IMG/VR virus record: IMGVR_UViG_3300006101_000574
Location: 1-20,042 of that record
DNA length: 20,042 nt
Direction: 5' to 3' (one strand)
Source of the DNA: a virus
The position numbers were made by a program, and so were the translations under genes. The notes under the pieces were generated by a model. It had not been told where the DNA came from. It did no database searches and worked only from the letters and a program-made list of their open reading frames with translations. Position 1 is the first letter of the stretch. Each line of letters starts with the position of its first letter. Positions 1 through 5,575 of the stretch are shown one piece after another.

Positions 1-36
1 GAGAGCTAGTGTGAGCAGGATTATGTTGCGTAGCAT
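1..36 (-). CDS. possible start of a secreted/membrane protein (partial)
   Basis: An ATG at position 36 opens a minus-strand frame that runs off the left edge and reads MLRNIILLTLAL. A basic residue followed by a hydrophobic run resembles a signal peptide or N-terminal membrane helix. There is no clear Shine-Dalgarno sequence; the ATG follows an AT-rich stretch (TATATAC-TATATC). Only 12 codons are visible, so this is a weak call. Confidence 0.3.
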   Translation of the reverse strand, partial: MLRNIILLTLAL

Positions 37-135
37 GATATAGTATATATGCTGGTAACTACTGATCAGCTGAAAAAAATCGCTGCCGCTTCGCGGGTAG
101 AAAATCTACCGCGCCGTTCCTTTCAGGCTCTTTGG

Positions 136-321
136 CTAGTTGACCCTGGGGCGGAACCTAAATAGAAATGCATCTAGTCTACAGGAGTACTCTTGCTGAC
201 TAAGAGTATTGGCATACTTGACCCAAGGATCTGGCTCCTCGTTTGGTGAGTATACGGCTAGAATCTTGAATTCTTCAGTTAGGCTAGTCCAAATAGTGCC
301 TTCTTTTACTTGATGTGTCAT
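136..321 (-). CDS. hypothetical small phage protein (61 aa)
   Basis: No function recognised. A 61-residue protein, last of the minus-strand operon that begins at 2100. I chose the ATG at 321 rather than a TTG six bases earlier because it forms an ATGA overlap with the stop of the upstream gene and has AGGAG seven bases before it. The middle reads as beta-strand-like (IWTSLTEEFKILAVY), and the C-terminal part has EYSC followed by an aromatic/arginine-rich end (FLFRFRPRVN). It resembles small one-domain proteins common in T4-like marine phages, judged by memory only. The coupling suggests co-expression with the preceding 78-residue gene. Confidence 0.7.
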   Translation of the reverse strand: MTHQVKEGTIWTSLTEEFKILAVYSPNEEPDPWVKYANTLSQQEYSCRLDAFLFRFRPRVN

Positions 322-554
322 AACCAATCTCCTGGGTTGGCCTGCTCGATCTGATCAAATTTGTCCCATACAAACTGTAGTAGTCCTTTGGCAGTGGCAG
401 GGTCGTGCGTCATTAATAGGGTGATACGGCTCAGCATTACGCCCGTGATATTGTGTGGCTCAAACTCAGTTTGCCATTTCAGTATCACTTGGTCCAAATC
501 ATTACAAAGATCTACTAGGGCCTGTTCGTATTGTGGTGAGTCTTTGTCTAACAT
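318..554 (-). CDS. hypothetical small acidic protein (78 aa)
   Basis: No function recognised. The 78-residue product is acidic and predicted largely helical, with no cysteines arranged as a metal site and no membrane segment. The start is supported by AAGGA five bases before the ATG. It lies one base or so after the oxygenase-like gene and overlaps the next gene by four bases (ATGA), so it is translated as part of the same operon. Its C-terminal motif NPGDWL echoes an NPGDQP stretch in the upstream oxygenase-like protein, which may be chance. Confidence 0.7.
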   Translation of the reverse strand: MLDKDSPQYEQALVDLCNDLDQVILKWQTEFEPHNITGVMLSRITLLMTHDPATAKGLLQFVWDKFDQIEQANPGDWL

Positions 555-555
555 A

Positions 556-1212
556 TTATCCTTGTTTGATTAGTGGGTGTCCGCCCAGAGCAGCCGTGTC
601 CAAATAGACGTTGCCCGCGGCCGATATACGATATTGATTGCTGGTGTAAAATGGGTATACTTGATGCATAAACTGTGCTGGAAACATGATCATGGTACCT
701 TCCCAAGTGCTGTCTAGCTCTATGGTATTGGTAGCTATACGACCCAGGACATCTGTGTATAGGAACTGGAACGCACCGTTTAGGCAGGGCTTACGATCAG
801 GGAACACTGTGTCTTCTGCAGGGCGGCTATAGGGTATCTGGATCCAAATTACCCAGCTGAGTAGGCCATTATGAAAGTGTGCAGGGTTGTACTCCGTGGC
901 CCGTTGAAAGTTCATCCAAGCTGTGCCTGTTGAGATGTTGACGTTATGGGTAAACAGATTGGTAGTAGAGCTGATGTTGTACATGCGGTTGTACCAAAGT
1001 GCTTGATCACGTATCCACTGATCCAAGGCTGCTATACCGGGTACTAGCCCATACTGCTCACGTAGGTGCCCAGCCAGTTCTGAGTTCCATGAGGGTTGAT
1101 CCCCTGGGTTGGCCTGTATGGTGTCAGCTCTAGCTTTGAGCTGGGTCATGATCTCCAAGGGCACGTTGACCTTGACGTAGTCAAAGTTGGCCAGTCCTCC
1201 GGGTTTAAGCAT
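556..1212 (-). CDS. 2OG-Fe(II) oxygenase-like protein (second of a pair)
   Basis: Likely a 2-oxoglutarate/Fe(II)-dependent oxygenase of the 'putative 2OG-Fe(II) oxygenase' type (PF13759-like) found in T4-like phages. From the ATG at 1212 (218 aa), HFHNG at about residues 112-116 gives the first histidine ligands, followed by an LSWVIWI strand. MFPAQFMHQV supplies the distal histidine near 183, and an arginine near 195 (YRIS) is in place to bind 2-oxoglutarate. A start 30 bases upstream is possible, but 1212 has GGAG nine bases before it and an 8-base overlap with the preceding oxygenase-like gene. Known relatives hydroxylate proteins or small molecules; the substrate here cannot be told. The two adjacent oxygenase-like genes are diverged in sequence, so they probably have different substrates. 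Confidence 0.72.
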   Translation of the reverse strand: MLKPGGLANFDYVKVNVPLEIMTQLKARADTIQANPGDQPSWNSELAGHLREQYGLVPGIAALDQWIRDQALWYNRMYNISSTTNLFTHNVNISTGTAWMNFQRATEYNPAHFHNGLLSWVIWIQIPYSRPAEDTVFPDRKPCLNGAFQFLYTDVLGRIATNTIELDSTWEGTMIMFPAQFMHQVYPFYTSNQYRISAAGNVYLDTAALGGHPLIKQG

Positions 1213-1816
1213 TGAACACTGCTCCGTGATCCCAGGCTTCACAGCGTATGTTCCAGCTGAGGCTGACCCTGTCTAGATCGGTTAGGTTATGTCGGGTACC
1301 ATGCTCCAGCCACCCTGGGAACATGATCAAGCGACCCACCTTGGGTTCAAAATCTACCTGGGTGGGCTGTAGGTGATATGGGTAGCTGTGTTCTAGACTC
1401 TTAACTGGACTGTTGATATAAAGGTTACCCTCAGTACCCTGGGTCTCAATATAGTAAACACCAGCTATGTCTACACAGCCGTGATTGTGTGGCCTGGCAT
1501 ACTGACCATGGCCTGTATGGGTGATCCAACTGTTGCTGACCCGCCATTGGGCTATCTGCTTGTGGGTACCTAAGGCCAGCAGATATTGGTTCACATGATA
1601 GTCTAGCTCATGCTGGAATAGGGTCAAGGGTTCCTGTTTGATGATATTGCTGCCAAAGTTAGGATCTGTGACCTGGTGCTGACCCTGGCCTGCTGGCTGT
1701 AGCCGATCACGATGACGTTCTAGCAATGGCTCTAGCTCGGCCTGTACCCTGGCCAGCACGGCACCCTCTAATTGGGCTGTGTACAAGGGTGTGGGAAAGT
1801 AGTACTCTAACCCCAT
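1205..1816 (-). CDS. 2OG-Fe(II) oxygenase-like protein (first of a pair)
   Basis: A 203-residue protein matching the phage 2OG-Fe(II) oxygenase family (PF13759/TIGR02466-like). It begins with the family's typical YYFPTPLY segment. The metal-binding H-x-H is PHNHG (H110, H112) followed by the GVYYI strand. LIMFPGWLEHGT gives the distal histidine at 172, and DRVSLSWNI gives the 2-oxoglutarate arginine at 183. AAGGA lies five bases before the ATG. It overlaps the upstream membrane-protein gene by ten bases. The family is established as a jelly-roll dioxygenase fold; the specific substrate in phage is unknown. Roles in modifying virion or host proteins are speculation. Confidence 0.82.
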   Translation of the reverse strand: MGLEYYFPTPLYTAQLEGAVLARVQAELEPLLERHRDRLQPAGQGQHQVTDPNFGSNIIKQEPLTLFQHELDYHVNQYLLALGTHKQIAQWRVSNSWITHTGHGQYARPHNHGCVDIAGVYYIETQGTEGNLYINSPVKSLEHSYPYHLQPTQVDFEPKVGRLIMFPGWLEHGTRHNLTDLDRVSLSWNIRCEAWDHGAVFNA

Positions 1817-2100
1817 AACATCCTTACTAATCCTGTTGAGTCTATGCTGACTAGCAAGATGTAGTTAGCCAGCATGCCAAATGATTTCCTAGTATAACTA
1901 GCCCAAGCATACATAGCACAGCCAGAGATCCAAACAGGGTAAAGATACAGTAAAGGCGGATTGGGAACGGTGAGCGCCATAGTAATGGAGCAGCCAATCG
2001 AAATAGCCCAAGCCAAGAGCTCAACAAAAAAGCGAAAAGGATTAGTGCGATAGTCATCTCGGATCCAATCTAGGGTGGGTTTAAATAGTGTATCTAGCAT
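1807..2100 (-). CDS. small multi-pass membrane protein (97 aa)
   Basis: Hypothetical membrane protein, first gene of the operon with the oxygenases. Hydrophobic segments at roughly residues 22-44 (FRFFVELLAWAISIGCSI), 50-67 and 75-95 suggest two or three transmembrane helices; loops carry DYRTN and ARG/LYS-rich YTRK. I chose the ATG at 2100; a TTG 15 bases upstream is also open. No Shine-Dalgarno is visible. The predicted transcription start of the promoter at 2106-2135 falls on or near this ATG, so its message may be leaderless. The helices and the FGMLANYILL segment vaguely recall small transporter-like proteins, but no family is claimed. Confidence 0.7.
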   Translation of the reverse strand: MLDTLFKPTLDWIRDDYRTNPFRFFVELLAWAISIGCSITMALTVPNPPLLYLYPVWISGCAMYAWASYTRKSFGMLANYILLVSIDSTGLVRMLWG

Positions 2101-2105
2101 AGTGT

Positions 2106-2135
2106 ATTTTAGCAAAAGTTAGGCCGTTGAGTCAA
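2106..2135 (-). promoter_or_regulatory. sigma70-type promoter for the oxygenase operon
   Basis: On the minus strand TTGACT (2130-2135) is followed after 18 bases by TAAAAT (2106-2111), each one mismatch from consensus. It lies just downstream of the terminator at 2137-2162 and just upstream of the membrane-protein gene. The expected start site is close to 2100, the ATG itself. The TAAAATAC stretch also resembles the late boxes seen further right, so its class is uncertain. Confidence 0.55.
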
Positions 2136-2136
2136 C

Positions 2137-2162
2137 AAAAAAGGCTGCGAGTGCAGCCTTTT
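2137..2162 (-). terminator. rho-independent terminator
   Basis: A perfect stem GGCTGC/GCAGCC (2143-2148 with 2153-2158, four-base loop, extended by A:T pairs) is followed on the minus strand by a run of six T. It lies 20 bases past the stop of the winged-helix gene and separates it from the oxygenase operon. A T run on the other strand means it could also act bidirectionally. Confidence 0.85.
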
Positions 2163-2181
2163 CCATGAGCGTCTTTAAGTA

Positions 2182-2454
2182 TTAAAGAGTAATGCCCATT
2201 GCGCGAGCTTTGTAACCCAAGGCTACGATTTCACGGCTTGGTTTGCCCATTACATATTCTGTAACTTGAACGCCATTGCCAGCTTTGCGGCTGTTTGTGT
2301 AAACAGCGTAACCGCTCTGACGAATACGGCTTGCTTCAGCGGCTAGGTTCTTTACACCAAAACGCTTTTCAGCTTGGCTAGCAGTTAATGCGTCACCATT
2401 GTACAGTGCGTTGAAAACCTTGTAAGTCTTAGTTTCTGGATTAAAGTATTTCAT
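2182..2454 (-). CDS. winged-helix/HTH DNA-binding protein
   Basis: A 90-residue basic protein that looks like a small phage transcription regulator of the HTH_39-like type. The HTH is TASQAEKRFGVKNLAAEASRI at about residues 24-44. It is followed by the recognition/wing part RQSGYAVYTNSRK and a beta-hairpin GNGVQVTEYVMGKPSR. The ATG has GAGGA about seven bases upstream. The gene has its own promoter (2502-2530) and a strong terminator (2137-2162), so it is a monocistronic unit, as expected for a regulator made in quantity. The DNA target cannot be read from sequence. Codon use is somewhat more regular than in its neighbours (GCT, CGT, GTT rich), in keeping with high expression. Confidence 0.78.
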   Translation of the reverse strand: MKYFNPETKTYKVFNALYNGDALTASQAEKRFGVKNLAAEASRIRQSGYAVYTNSRKAGNGVQVTEYVMGKPSREIVALGYKARAMGITL

Positions 2455-2501
2455 TTCTATTTCCTCTTTAAAGATTATGCTGAAAACGATCAGCTAGAAA
2501 C

Positions 2502-2530
2502 ATTATACAACAGTGATCTAGAGATTGCAA
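2502..2530 (-). promoter_or_regulatory. sigma70-type promoter for the winged-helix gene
   Basis: TTGCAA (2525-2530) and a perfect TATAAT (2502-2507) on the minus strand, separated by 17 bases. It stands between the stop of the 132-residue gene and the winged-helix gene, whose ATG is 47 bases downstream of the -10 box. The -35 matches consensus at four of six positions. Confidence 0.7.
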
Positions 2531-2532
2531 GT

Positions 2533-2931
2533 CTATTTGGCAGAATCTTCTTGATTAAGATTACCAATAAACTTGCGATCGGGAAAGCGTGAATGCAGAA
2601 CCTTGAAAACGTCGGTCATTGTAGAGCCCTGTGCTAGGAACTGCCCTGTTTCTTTTGAGTAGGCATACAGCACATCGTTTCTACACTCTACGTCCAAATG
2701 CTCATAAGCAGTTTTTGAACGGAACTGTTCTAGACGCTCTAATAACTGTTCATCACCCATTGATTGAGCCGCACGAGCCAATTTGGCAGCACGTTCAAAT
2801 CGTTCAGGATGTTCTCTGAGTAGATCAATAAACCAGTGTTCATGCAAGCGCCAACCCCAATTGAAACAGATGACTGCTATCAACAGGTTCAGCACCCAAG
2901 GGTTTTCTAGTAACCAATTTACTATATCCAT
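2533..2931 (-). CDS. membrane-anchored hypothetical protein (132 aa)
   Basis: Function not recognised. An N-terminal transmembrane helix (about residues 10-27, WVLNLLIAVICFNWGW) is followed by a charged helical cytoplasmic region (residues 33-75). A C-terminal alpha/beta module reads VECRNDVLYAYSKETGQF and ends in RFPDRKFIG. That last part is shared, from memory, by many small phage proteins of the form 'beta-strand, KETG/DKDT turn, strand, helix, RFP'. It follows the 46-residue membrane protein by four bases with no clear Shine-Dalgarno, so translation may be coupled. A fused anchor plus soluble module suggests a membrane-located early protein. Confidence 0.72.
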   Translation of the reverse strand: MDIVNWLLENPWVLNLLIAVICFNWGWRLHEHWFIDLLREHPERFERAAKLARAAQSMGDEQLLERLEQFRSKTAYEHLDVECRNDVLYAYSKETGQFLAQGSTMTDVFKVLHSRFPDRKFIGNLNQEDSAK

Positions 2932-2935
2932 ATTA

Positions 2936-3076
2936 TTATTTACGTCGTTTGATTGTCCAAAGGAACACTGCCAGTACAGGCAGGGTGATCACAAGAGTAC
3001 TGGCTAGCCAATTAATGGCTAGGAAATTGATAAAGATTATACTCTGGATCCATAATTCTGTTAGTATTTGGTTCAT
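2936..3076 (-). CDS. small membrane protein (46 aa)
   Basis: Very short gene supported by its ATGA overlap with the stop of the CDGSH-like gene at 3073 and by its composition. Two hydrophobic stretches (SIIFINFLAINWLASTL and VITLPVLAVFLWTI) are followed by a basic end (KRRK), typical of a one- or two-helix inner-membrane miniprotein with a cytoplasmic C terminus. Two stop codons end it, four bases before the next ATG. Function unknown. Confidence 0.6.
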   Translation of the reverse strand: MNQILTELWIQSIIFINFLAINWLASTLVITLPVLAVFLWTIKRRK

Positions 3077-3291
3077 TCTGATCTTCCTGAAGTACAAGAG
3101 TCTGACCAAAGATCGGCTGCTTGTCGTTGGTATTCTGCTAGTTCGTCATCTCTAGCCTGTTGTTCCTGCATGAAGGAATCTAATTTACTTTGGTATTCAG
3201 ATTCGCTTAGACCATGCCAACCAATACACTTACCTGTAGGACTACGTCCACAACCACAACGGGCAAAGTTTTCATCTGCTTTAATTTGCAT
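3073..3291 (-). CDS. CDGSH-like cysteine-rich small protein (72 aa)
   Basis: A 72-residue protein with an N-terminal cysteine/histidine cluster CGCGRSPTGKCIGWH (residues 12-26). This is close to the CDGSH iron-sulfur pattern (C-x-C-x2-S-x3-P-x-C-D-G-x-H). It is one residue shorter between S and the third C, and has I in place of the D. The geometry C-x-C...C-x3-H is kept, so a 2Fe-2S cluster or zinc are both possible. The rest is a charged helix (residues 30-60) rich in Glu/Gln/Arg. Its ATG overlaps the upstream stop (TAATG) and its stop overlaps the next ATG (ATGA), making it one link in a coupled chain. No function is assigned. Confidence 0.68.
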   Translation of the reverse strand: MQIKADENFARCGCGRSPTGKCIGWHGLSESEYQSKLDSFMQEQQARDDELAEYQRQAADLWSDSCTSGRSE

Positions 3292-3398
3292 TATTCATCT
3301 CCTTTTAACAATTCAACAGCTTTGATTACAGTAATTATCACCACAAAGGCCGCGGCAATAATTACCAAGGCCTCAGCTACCCAAACAGTATCCTTCAT
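3291..3398 (-). CDS. single-helix membrane miniprotein (35 aa)
   Basis: A 35-codon gene: MKDTVWVAEALVIIAAAF followed by VVIITVIKAVELLKGDE. It is essentially one transmembrane helix with a short charged tail. The ATG lies in an ATGA overlap with the upstream 54-residue gene, has a GGAAAGGA Shine-Dalgarno about 10 bases upstream, and its stop forms TAATG with the next gene. These couplings make it credible despite its size. Confidence 0.6.
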   Translation of the reverse strand: MKDTVWVAEALVIIAAAFVVIITVIKAVELLKGDE

Positions 3399-3559
3399 AG
3401 CCGCATTATCCTTTCCAACTCACGTTTAGCATCTGGAAAATGGCCTTGCTCTAATCGGTGTTCGACTAGTTCTTCATATAGTTTATATAAGTCTTGAAGA
3501 TACTGATTGGGTTGATTGTAGGGCTGGGTCCACTTGATTGAATAGAGATATTTTTTCAT
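3395..3559 (-). CDS. hypothetical minicistron (54 aa)
   Basis: A 54-residue basic, tyrosine-rich protein (MKKYLYSIKW at the start, then a helical YLQDLYKLYEELVEHRLEQG stretch). It sits between two coupled genes: a TAATG overlap with the stop of the zinc-finger-like gene and an ATGA overlap with the single-helix protein. No domain recognised; likely a helical bundle fragment or adaptor. Confidence 0.6.
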   Translation of the reverse strand: MKKYLYSIKWTQPYNQPNQYLQDLYKLYEELVEHRLEQGHFPDAKRELERIMRL

Positions 3560-3819
3560 TATGAACTCACATGTTTAATAAACTTAAACAAGTCCTTTTT
3601 GTTCTTGGGAGCCCAAAACTTACCTTCCTTGCCACAAGGGCCAAAGCTGAATCGGGCCATTACACAGGATTGATAGTGTGCTTTTACAGTGATCGGTCCT
3701 GTAACTGGATCAATTTTGGTTTCGGCAGGAACCATTTCTCTCTTGCAGTACCAGGTGTAGAGTTTAAGTGGATTCCAACTGGCATATTTGCAGTCTTTGC
3801 ATAATACATTGTCGCTCAT
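3559..3819 (-). CDS. small cysteine-rich (putative zinc-binding) protein (86 aa)
   Basis: First gene of the minus-strand early-type operon. CKDC at residues 7-10, a third cysteine at 25 (WYCKRE), and later cysteines near 52 and 62 suggest a zinc-ribbon or treble-clef-like fold; the tail is lysine-rich (KNKKDLFKFIKH). Such CxxC minicistrons are common in T4-like phages and often bind host proteins or nucleic acid, but no specific role can be claimed. GAAAGAA lies upstream of the ATG as a weak ribosome site. Transcription should come from the consensus promoter at 3851-3879. Confidence 0.7.
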   Translation of the reverse strand: MSDNVLCKDCKYASWNPLKLYTWYCKREMVPAETKIDPVTGPITVKAHYQSCVMARFSFGPCGKEGKFWAPKNKKDLFKFIKHVSS

Positions 3820-3850
3820 ACGATTCTTTCTATACGGTTACGATTTTGTT

Positions 3851-3879
3851 ATTATACAATAAAGGGTGCAGTCTGTCAA
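3851..3879 (-). promoter_or_regulatory. consensus sigma70 promoter, leftward
   Basis: Minus strand: perfect TTGACA (3874-3879) and perfect TATAAT (3851-3856) with a 17-base spacer. It drives the minus-strand minicistron operon starting at 3819. Its -35 box faces that of the rightward promoter. Confidence 0.85.
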
Positions 3880-3893
3880 CTACGTCAATACAG

Positions 3894-3922
3894 TTGACAG
3901 CGCCCCTGGCTTAGTATATAAT
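3894..3922 (+). promoter_or_regulatory. consensus sigma70 promoter, rightward
   Basis: Perfect TTGACA (3894-3899) and perfect TATAAT (3917-3922) with a 17-base spacer. The start site should be near 3929, leaving about 27 bases of leader before the SWIM-protein ATG. It is the likely source of the long plus-strand minicistron operon (3956-8088). Confidence 0.87.
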
Positions 3923-3955
3923 GTACACATGTTAGATTAATTCAGAAAGATCTCG

Positions 3956-4333
3956 ATGAAAGCATTGCGTGAAACTACAGTTTGGACAGAAAAAGATTAT
4001 CGAGTGCCAAACCATATCTATTTGTTAGATGGTGATAAAATGGTTGCCTATGTGCCAGAAGGCGGCGTAGATCCATTTTATTTTAAGAACCCAATTAAAT
4101 TCAGCCGTACTGGTCGCAAATTTGAAGAAGTAACACCTAGCCCATTCAATCAATGGGACAAATTGCTCAAAGCACATATCGATGTAGCAGAACCCCTACC
4201 ATTTATCAAGAAGGTACAGGGCTCAAAACCCAATACCTGGTACGAAGTAAACACTAATGAAAAGACCTGTACCTGTCAGGGCTTTACCTTCCGCGGCACT
4301 TGTAAACATGTTAAGGAATTAGAAACTGAATGA
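3956..4333 (+). CDS. SWIM zinc-finger protein (125 aa)
   Basis: The C-terminal segment CTCQGFTFRGTCKHV has the SWIM pattern C-x-C-x(n)-C-x-H (C105, C107, C116, H118), a zinc finger known to bind DNA or proteins. The N-terminal 80 residues carry strands and a lysine-rich patch (NPIKFSRTGRKFEEV) but no domain I recognise. It is the first gene after the consensus rightward promoter, so likely one of the earliest and most strongly expressed products. Its stop overlaps the next ATG (ATGA). A role in host takeover or DNA binding is plausible but inferred from position and fold only. Confidence 0.8.
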   Translation: MKALRETTVWTEKDYRVPNHIYLLDGDKMVAYVPEGGVDPFYFKNPIKFSRTGRKFEEVTPSPFNQWDKLLKAHIDVAEPLPFIKKVQGSKPNTWYEVNTNEKTCTCQGFTFRGTCKHVKELETE

Positions 4334-4674
4334 GCCAATATACTCCAGACCGTTGGATGATTGTTAAGATCGATCACAAGGACACAGTACACTATAGAGT
4401 GTTCGCCTGTTGGTACGGCGGATACGCTGGATCCGATTCTTGGAAATTGAATTCGGGCATTACTTCTGTTGTCCTAGAAGACGACTGTTATCACTTTACT
4501 GGATCTAGCGGTTCTGTTTATATTTGCCATAAGGATTGTTATGGTGCTAATATGTATGGTCATAGTGTCCTAACCCATCTGATCGAAGAAGGCAAACCAG
4601 TTGGAACTATCATTGAACCTTTACCTGAAACTGTTAACCCACTAGAACTACCGTATGAAACAGATCATAGCTAA
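4330..4674 (+). CDS. hypothetical conserved-looking protein (114 aa)
   Basis: Function unknown. The core reads as an all-beta domain: RWMIVKID, HYRVFACWYGGYAGSDSWKL, SGITSV, YHFTGSSGSVYICHK. The GGYAGSDSWKLNSGI segment is one I associate with small proteins of cyanophages and other T4-like marine phages. Cysteines at C27, C53, C66 and C70 could bind metal, though spacing is not canonical. The start is fixed by the ATGA overlap with the SWIM gene. The last 20 bases overlap the following 44-codon basic gene. Confidence 0.75.
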   Translation: MSQYTPDRWMIVKIDHKDTVHYRVFACWYGGYAGSDSWKLNSGITSVVLEDDCYHFTGSSGSVYICHKDCYGANMYGHSVLTHLIEEGKPVGTIIEPLPETVNPLELPYETDHS

Positions 4675-4789
4675 GATCCGTCAAACTCAACAGAGTAATG
4701 ACCGCCGGAAAAAGTTTGAAAAGATGCGTGAGCAGTTAGATCCACCTAGACCACGCAGACCTGCTGCCAAGAGTGTGCCCAAACCATGA
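4655..4789 (+). CDS. small basic protein (44 aa)
   Basis: A 44-codon gene in a different frame overlapping the end of the previous gene by 20 bases. Its stop overlaps the next ATG (ATGA at 4786). The product starts MKQIIAKIRQTQQ, has a basic helix (NDRRKKFEKMREQL) and ends in a proline/arginine tail (DPPRPRRPAAKSVPKP). The net charge is strongly positive, so nucleic-acid binding is conceivable. No recognisable family. Confidence 0.55.
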   Translation: MKQIIAKIRQTQQSNDRRKKFEKMREQLDPPRPRRPAAKSVPKP

Positions 4790-5094
4790 AACAGTTTACA
4801 GTGAACAAATTGGATCGTAGGCACAATGGCTATAAACAGTTCACACACTATATTACACCCATACCTCAATGGGGTATAGGTCAGTTAGAGTATAAGTTAA
4901 GGTTCTTTGAATGGCGCAAGTGGTGTTGGGAAACCTGGGGGCCAGGAATGGAACGTGATATTGCTATCGAGTTAGGTAGTCGTCAGTTTGAAGTATGCCG
5001 TTGGGCATGGCATACAGAAGATCGTGCCCGTAGACTGTATTTTGCCAGCGAAAAAGAACTTAGTTGGTTTATTTTAACATGGAGCTCAGAATGA
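4786..5094 (+). CDS. array protein with WFxLxW C-terminal signature (102 aa)
   Basis: First member of a group of small proteins that share a C-terminal signature. Here it is RRLYFASEKELSWFILTW: a hydrophobic/aromatic strand, a polar turn, an acidic helix start, then WFILTW. The body is tryptophan- and aromatic-rich (FFEWRKWCWETWG), with predicted alternating strand and helix. The start overlaps the upstream stop (ATGA). The final bases hold an ATG within the LTW codons that is in frame with the next gene. Function unknown; the signature probably marks a common small alpha/beta fold. Confidence 0.72.
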   Translation: MKQFTVNKLDRRHNGYKQFTHYITPIPQWGIGQLEYKLRFFEWRKWCWETWGPGMERDIAIELGSRQFEVCRWAWHTEDRARRLYFASEKELSWFILTWSSE

Positions 5095-5282
5095 TAGTAG
5101 ATATGCAACATCAAGGTGAAGAACACAAATGTAATGTATGCTCATGCGAGTTTACAGATGATGAAGGCGGCACTGTAGGCTACTTTGGCATTTTGCCTGT
5201 GGCTTTTTGCCCAACTTGTTATTCTAGTATGTACGACATGGTACAACAAGACATGGCATTAGATGAAGGCTGGGACGATTGA
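5091..5282 (+). CDS. small zinc-ribbon-like protein (63 aa)
   Basis: CNVC at residues 14-17 (with another Cys at 19) and CPTC at 40-43 make a convincing two-knuckle zinc ribbon, followed by an acidic tail ending DEGWDD. I chose the ATG at 5091 because it overlaps the upstream stop (ATGATAG). An in-frame ATG at 5079, inside the preceding gene's signature, would add MELR. Zinc ribbons of this size in phages often contact RNA polymerase or other host proteins, but that is only a family-level expectation. The stop is overlapped by a TTG start (TTGA). Confidence 0.7.
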   Translation: MIVDMQHQGEEHKCNVCSCEFTDDEGGTVGYFGILPVAFCPTCYSSMYDMVQQDMALDEGWDD

Positions 5283-5575
5283 GTACTGTCGTTCTTACCA
5301 CTAGCCAATGGCAACGGATACGTGAGGAGTTACACACAGAATATCCAAAAAGTGTTTTCATGATTAAAAATAAAATGAAAACGATTTTGGGATTCACTGT
5401 GCGTGAACATACCGAATGGATTGAAAACCATAAAGCAGAAGCTGAAGGTGACTACGAATGGAATCAAGGATACAGTAAATTTTCAATAAGACTTGACTTT
5501 TATAATAAAAACAAGTACACTATGTTTTTATTAAAGTTTTCAGAAATAATTAACGACAAGGGATTGCAACTGTGA
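5279..5575 (+). CDS. hypothetical protein, TTG start (98 aa)
   Basis: Begins with TTG, whose last two bases form the stop of the previous gene (TTGA), so translation is probably coupled. The N-terminal part reads TVVLTTSQWQRIREELHTEYPKS; the middle has MIKNKMKTILGFTVREH. The end RLDFYNKNKYTMFLLKFSE is a divergent form of the array signature (FYNKNKYTMFLLKF in place of FxxxxDxxWFxLRW). A later ATG (residue 28) would lose the conserved-looking N terminus, so TTG is preferred. This region is locally AT-rich. Function unknown. Confidence 0.68.
   Translation: MSTVVLTTSQWQRIREELHTEYPKSVFMIKNKMKTILGFTVREHTEWIENHKAEAEGDYEWNQGYSKFSIRLDFYNKNKYTMFLLKFSEIINDKGLQL

Noticed and set aside
71-112. Possible terminator after the leftmost minus-strand operon (GCGGTAGA/TCTACCCGC hairpin and a T run)
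   Set aside because: The main hairpin has a bulge and the T run lies about 14 bases away from it. The alternative CCGC/GCGG stem is too short, so it was not listed as a feature.
4687-4869. Minus-strand frame opposite the small basic gene and others like it (for example 7831-8136, 8932-9216)
   Set aside because: They lie antisense to better supported genes, lack ribosome sites, and give compositions typical of shadow frames.
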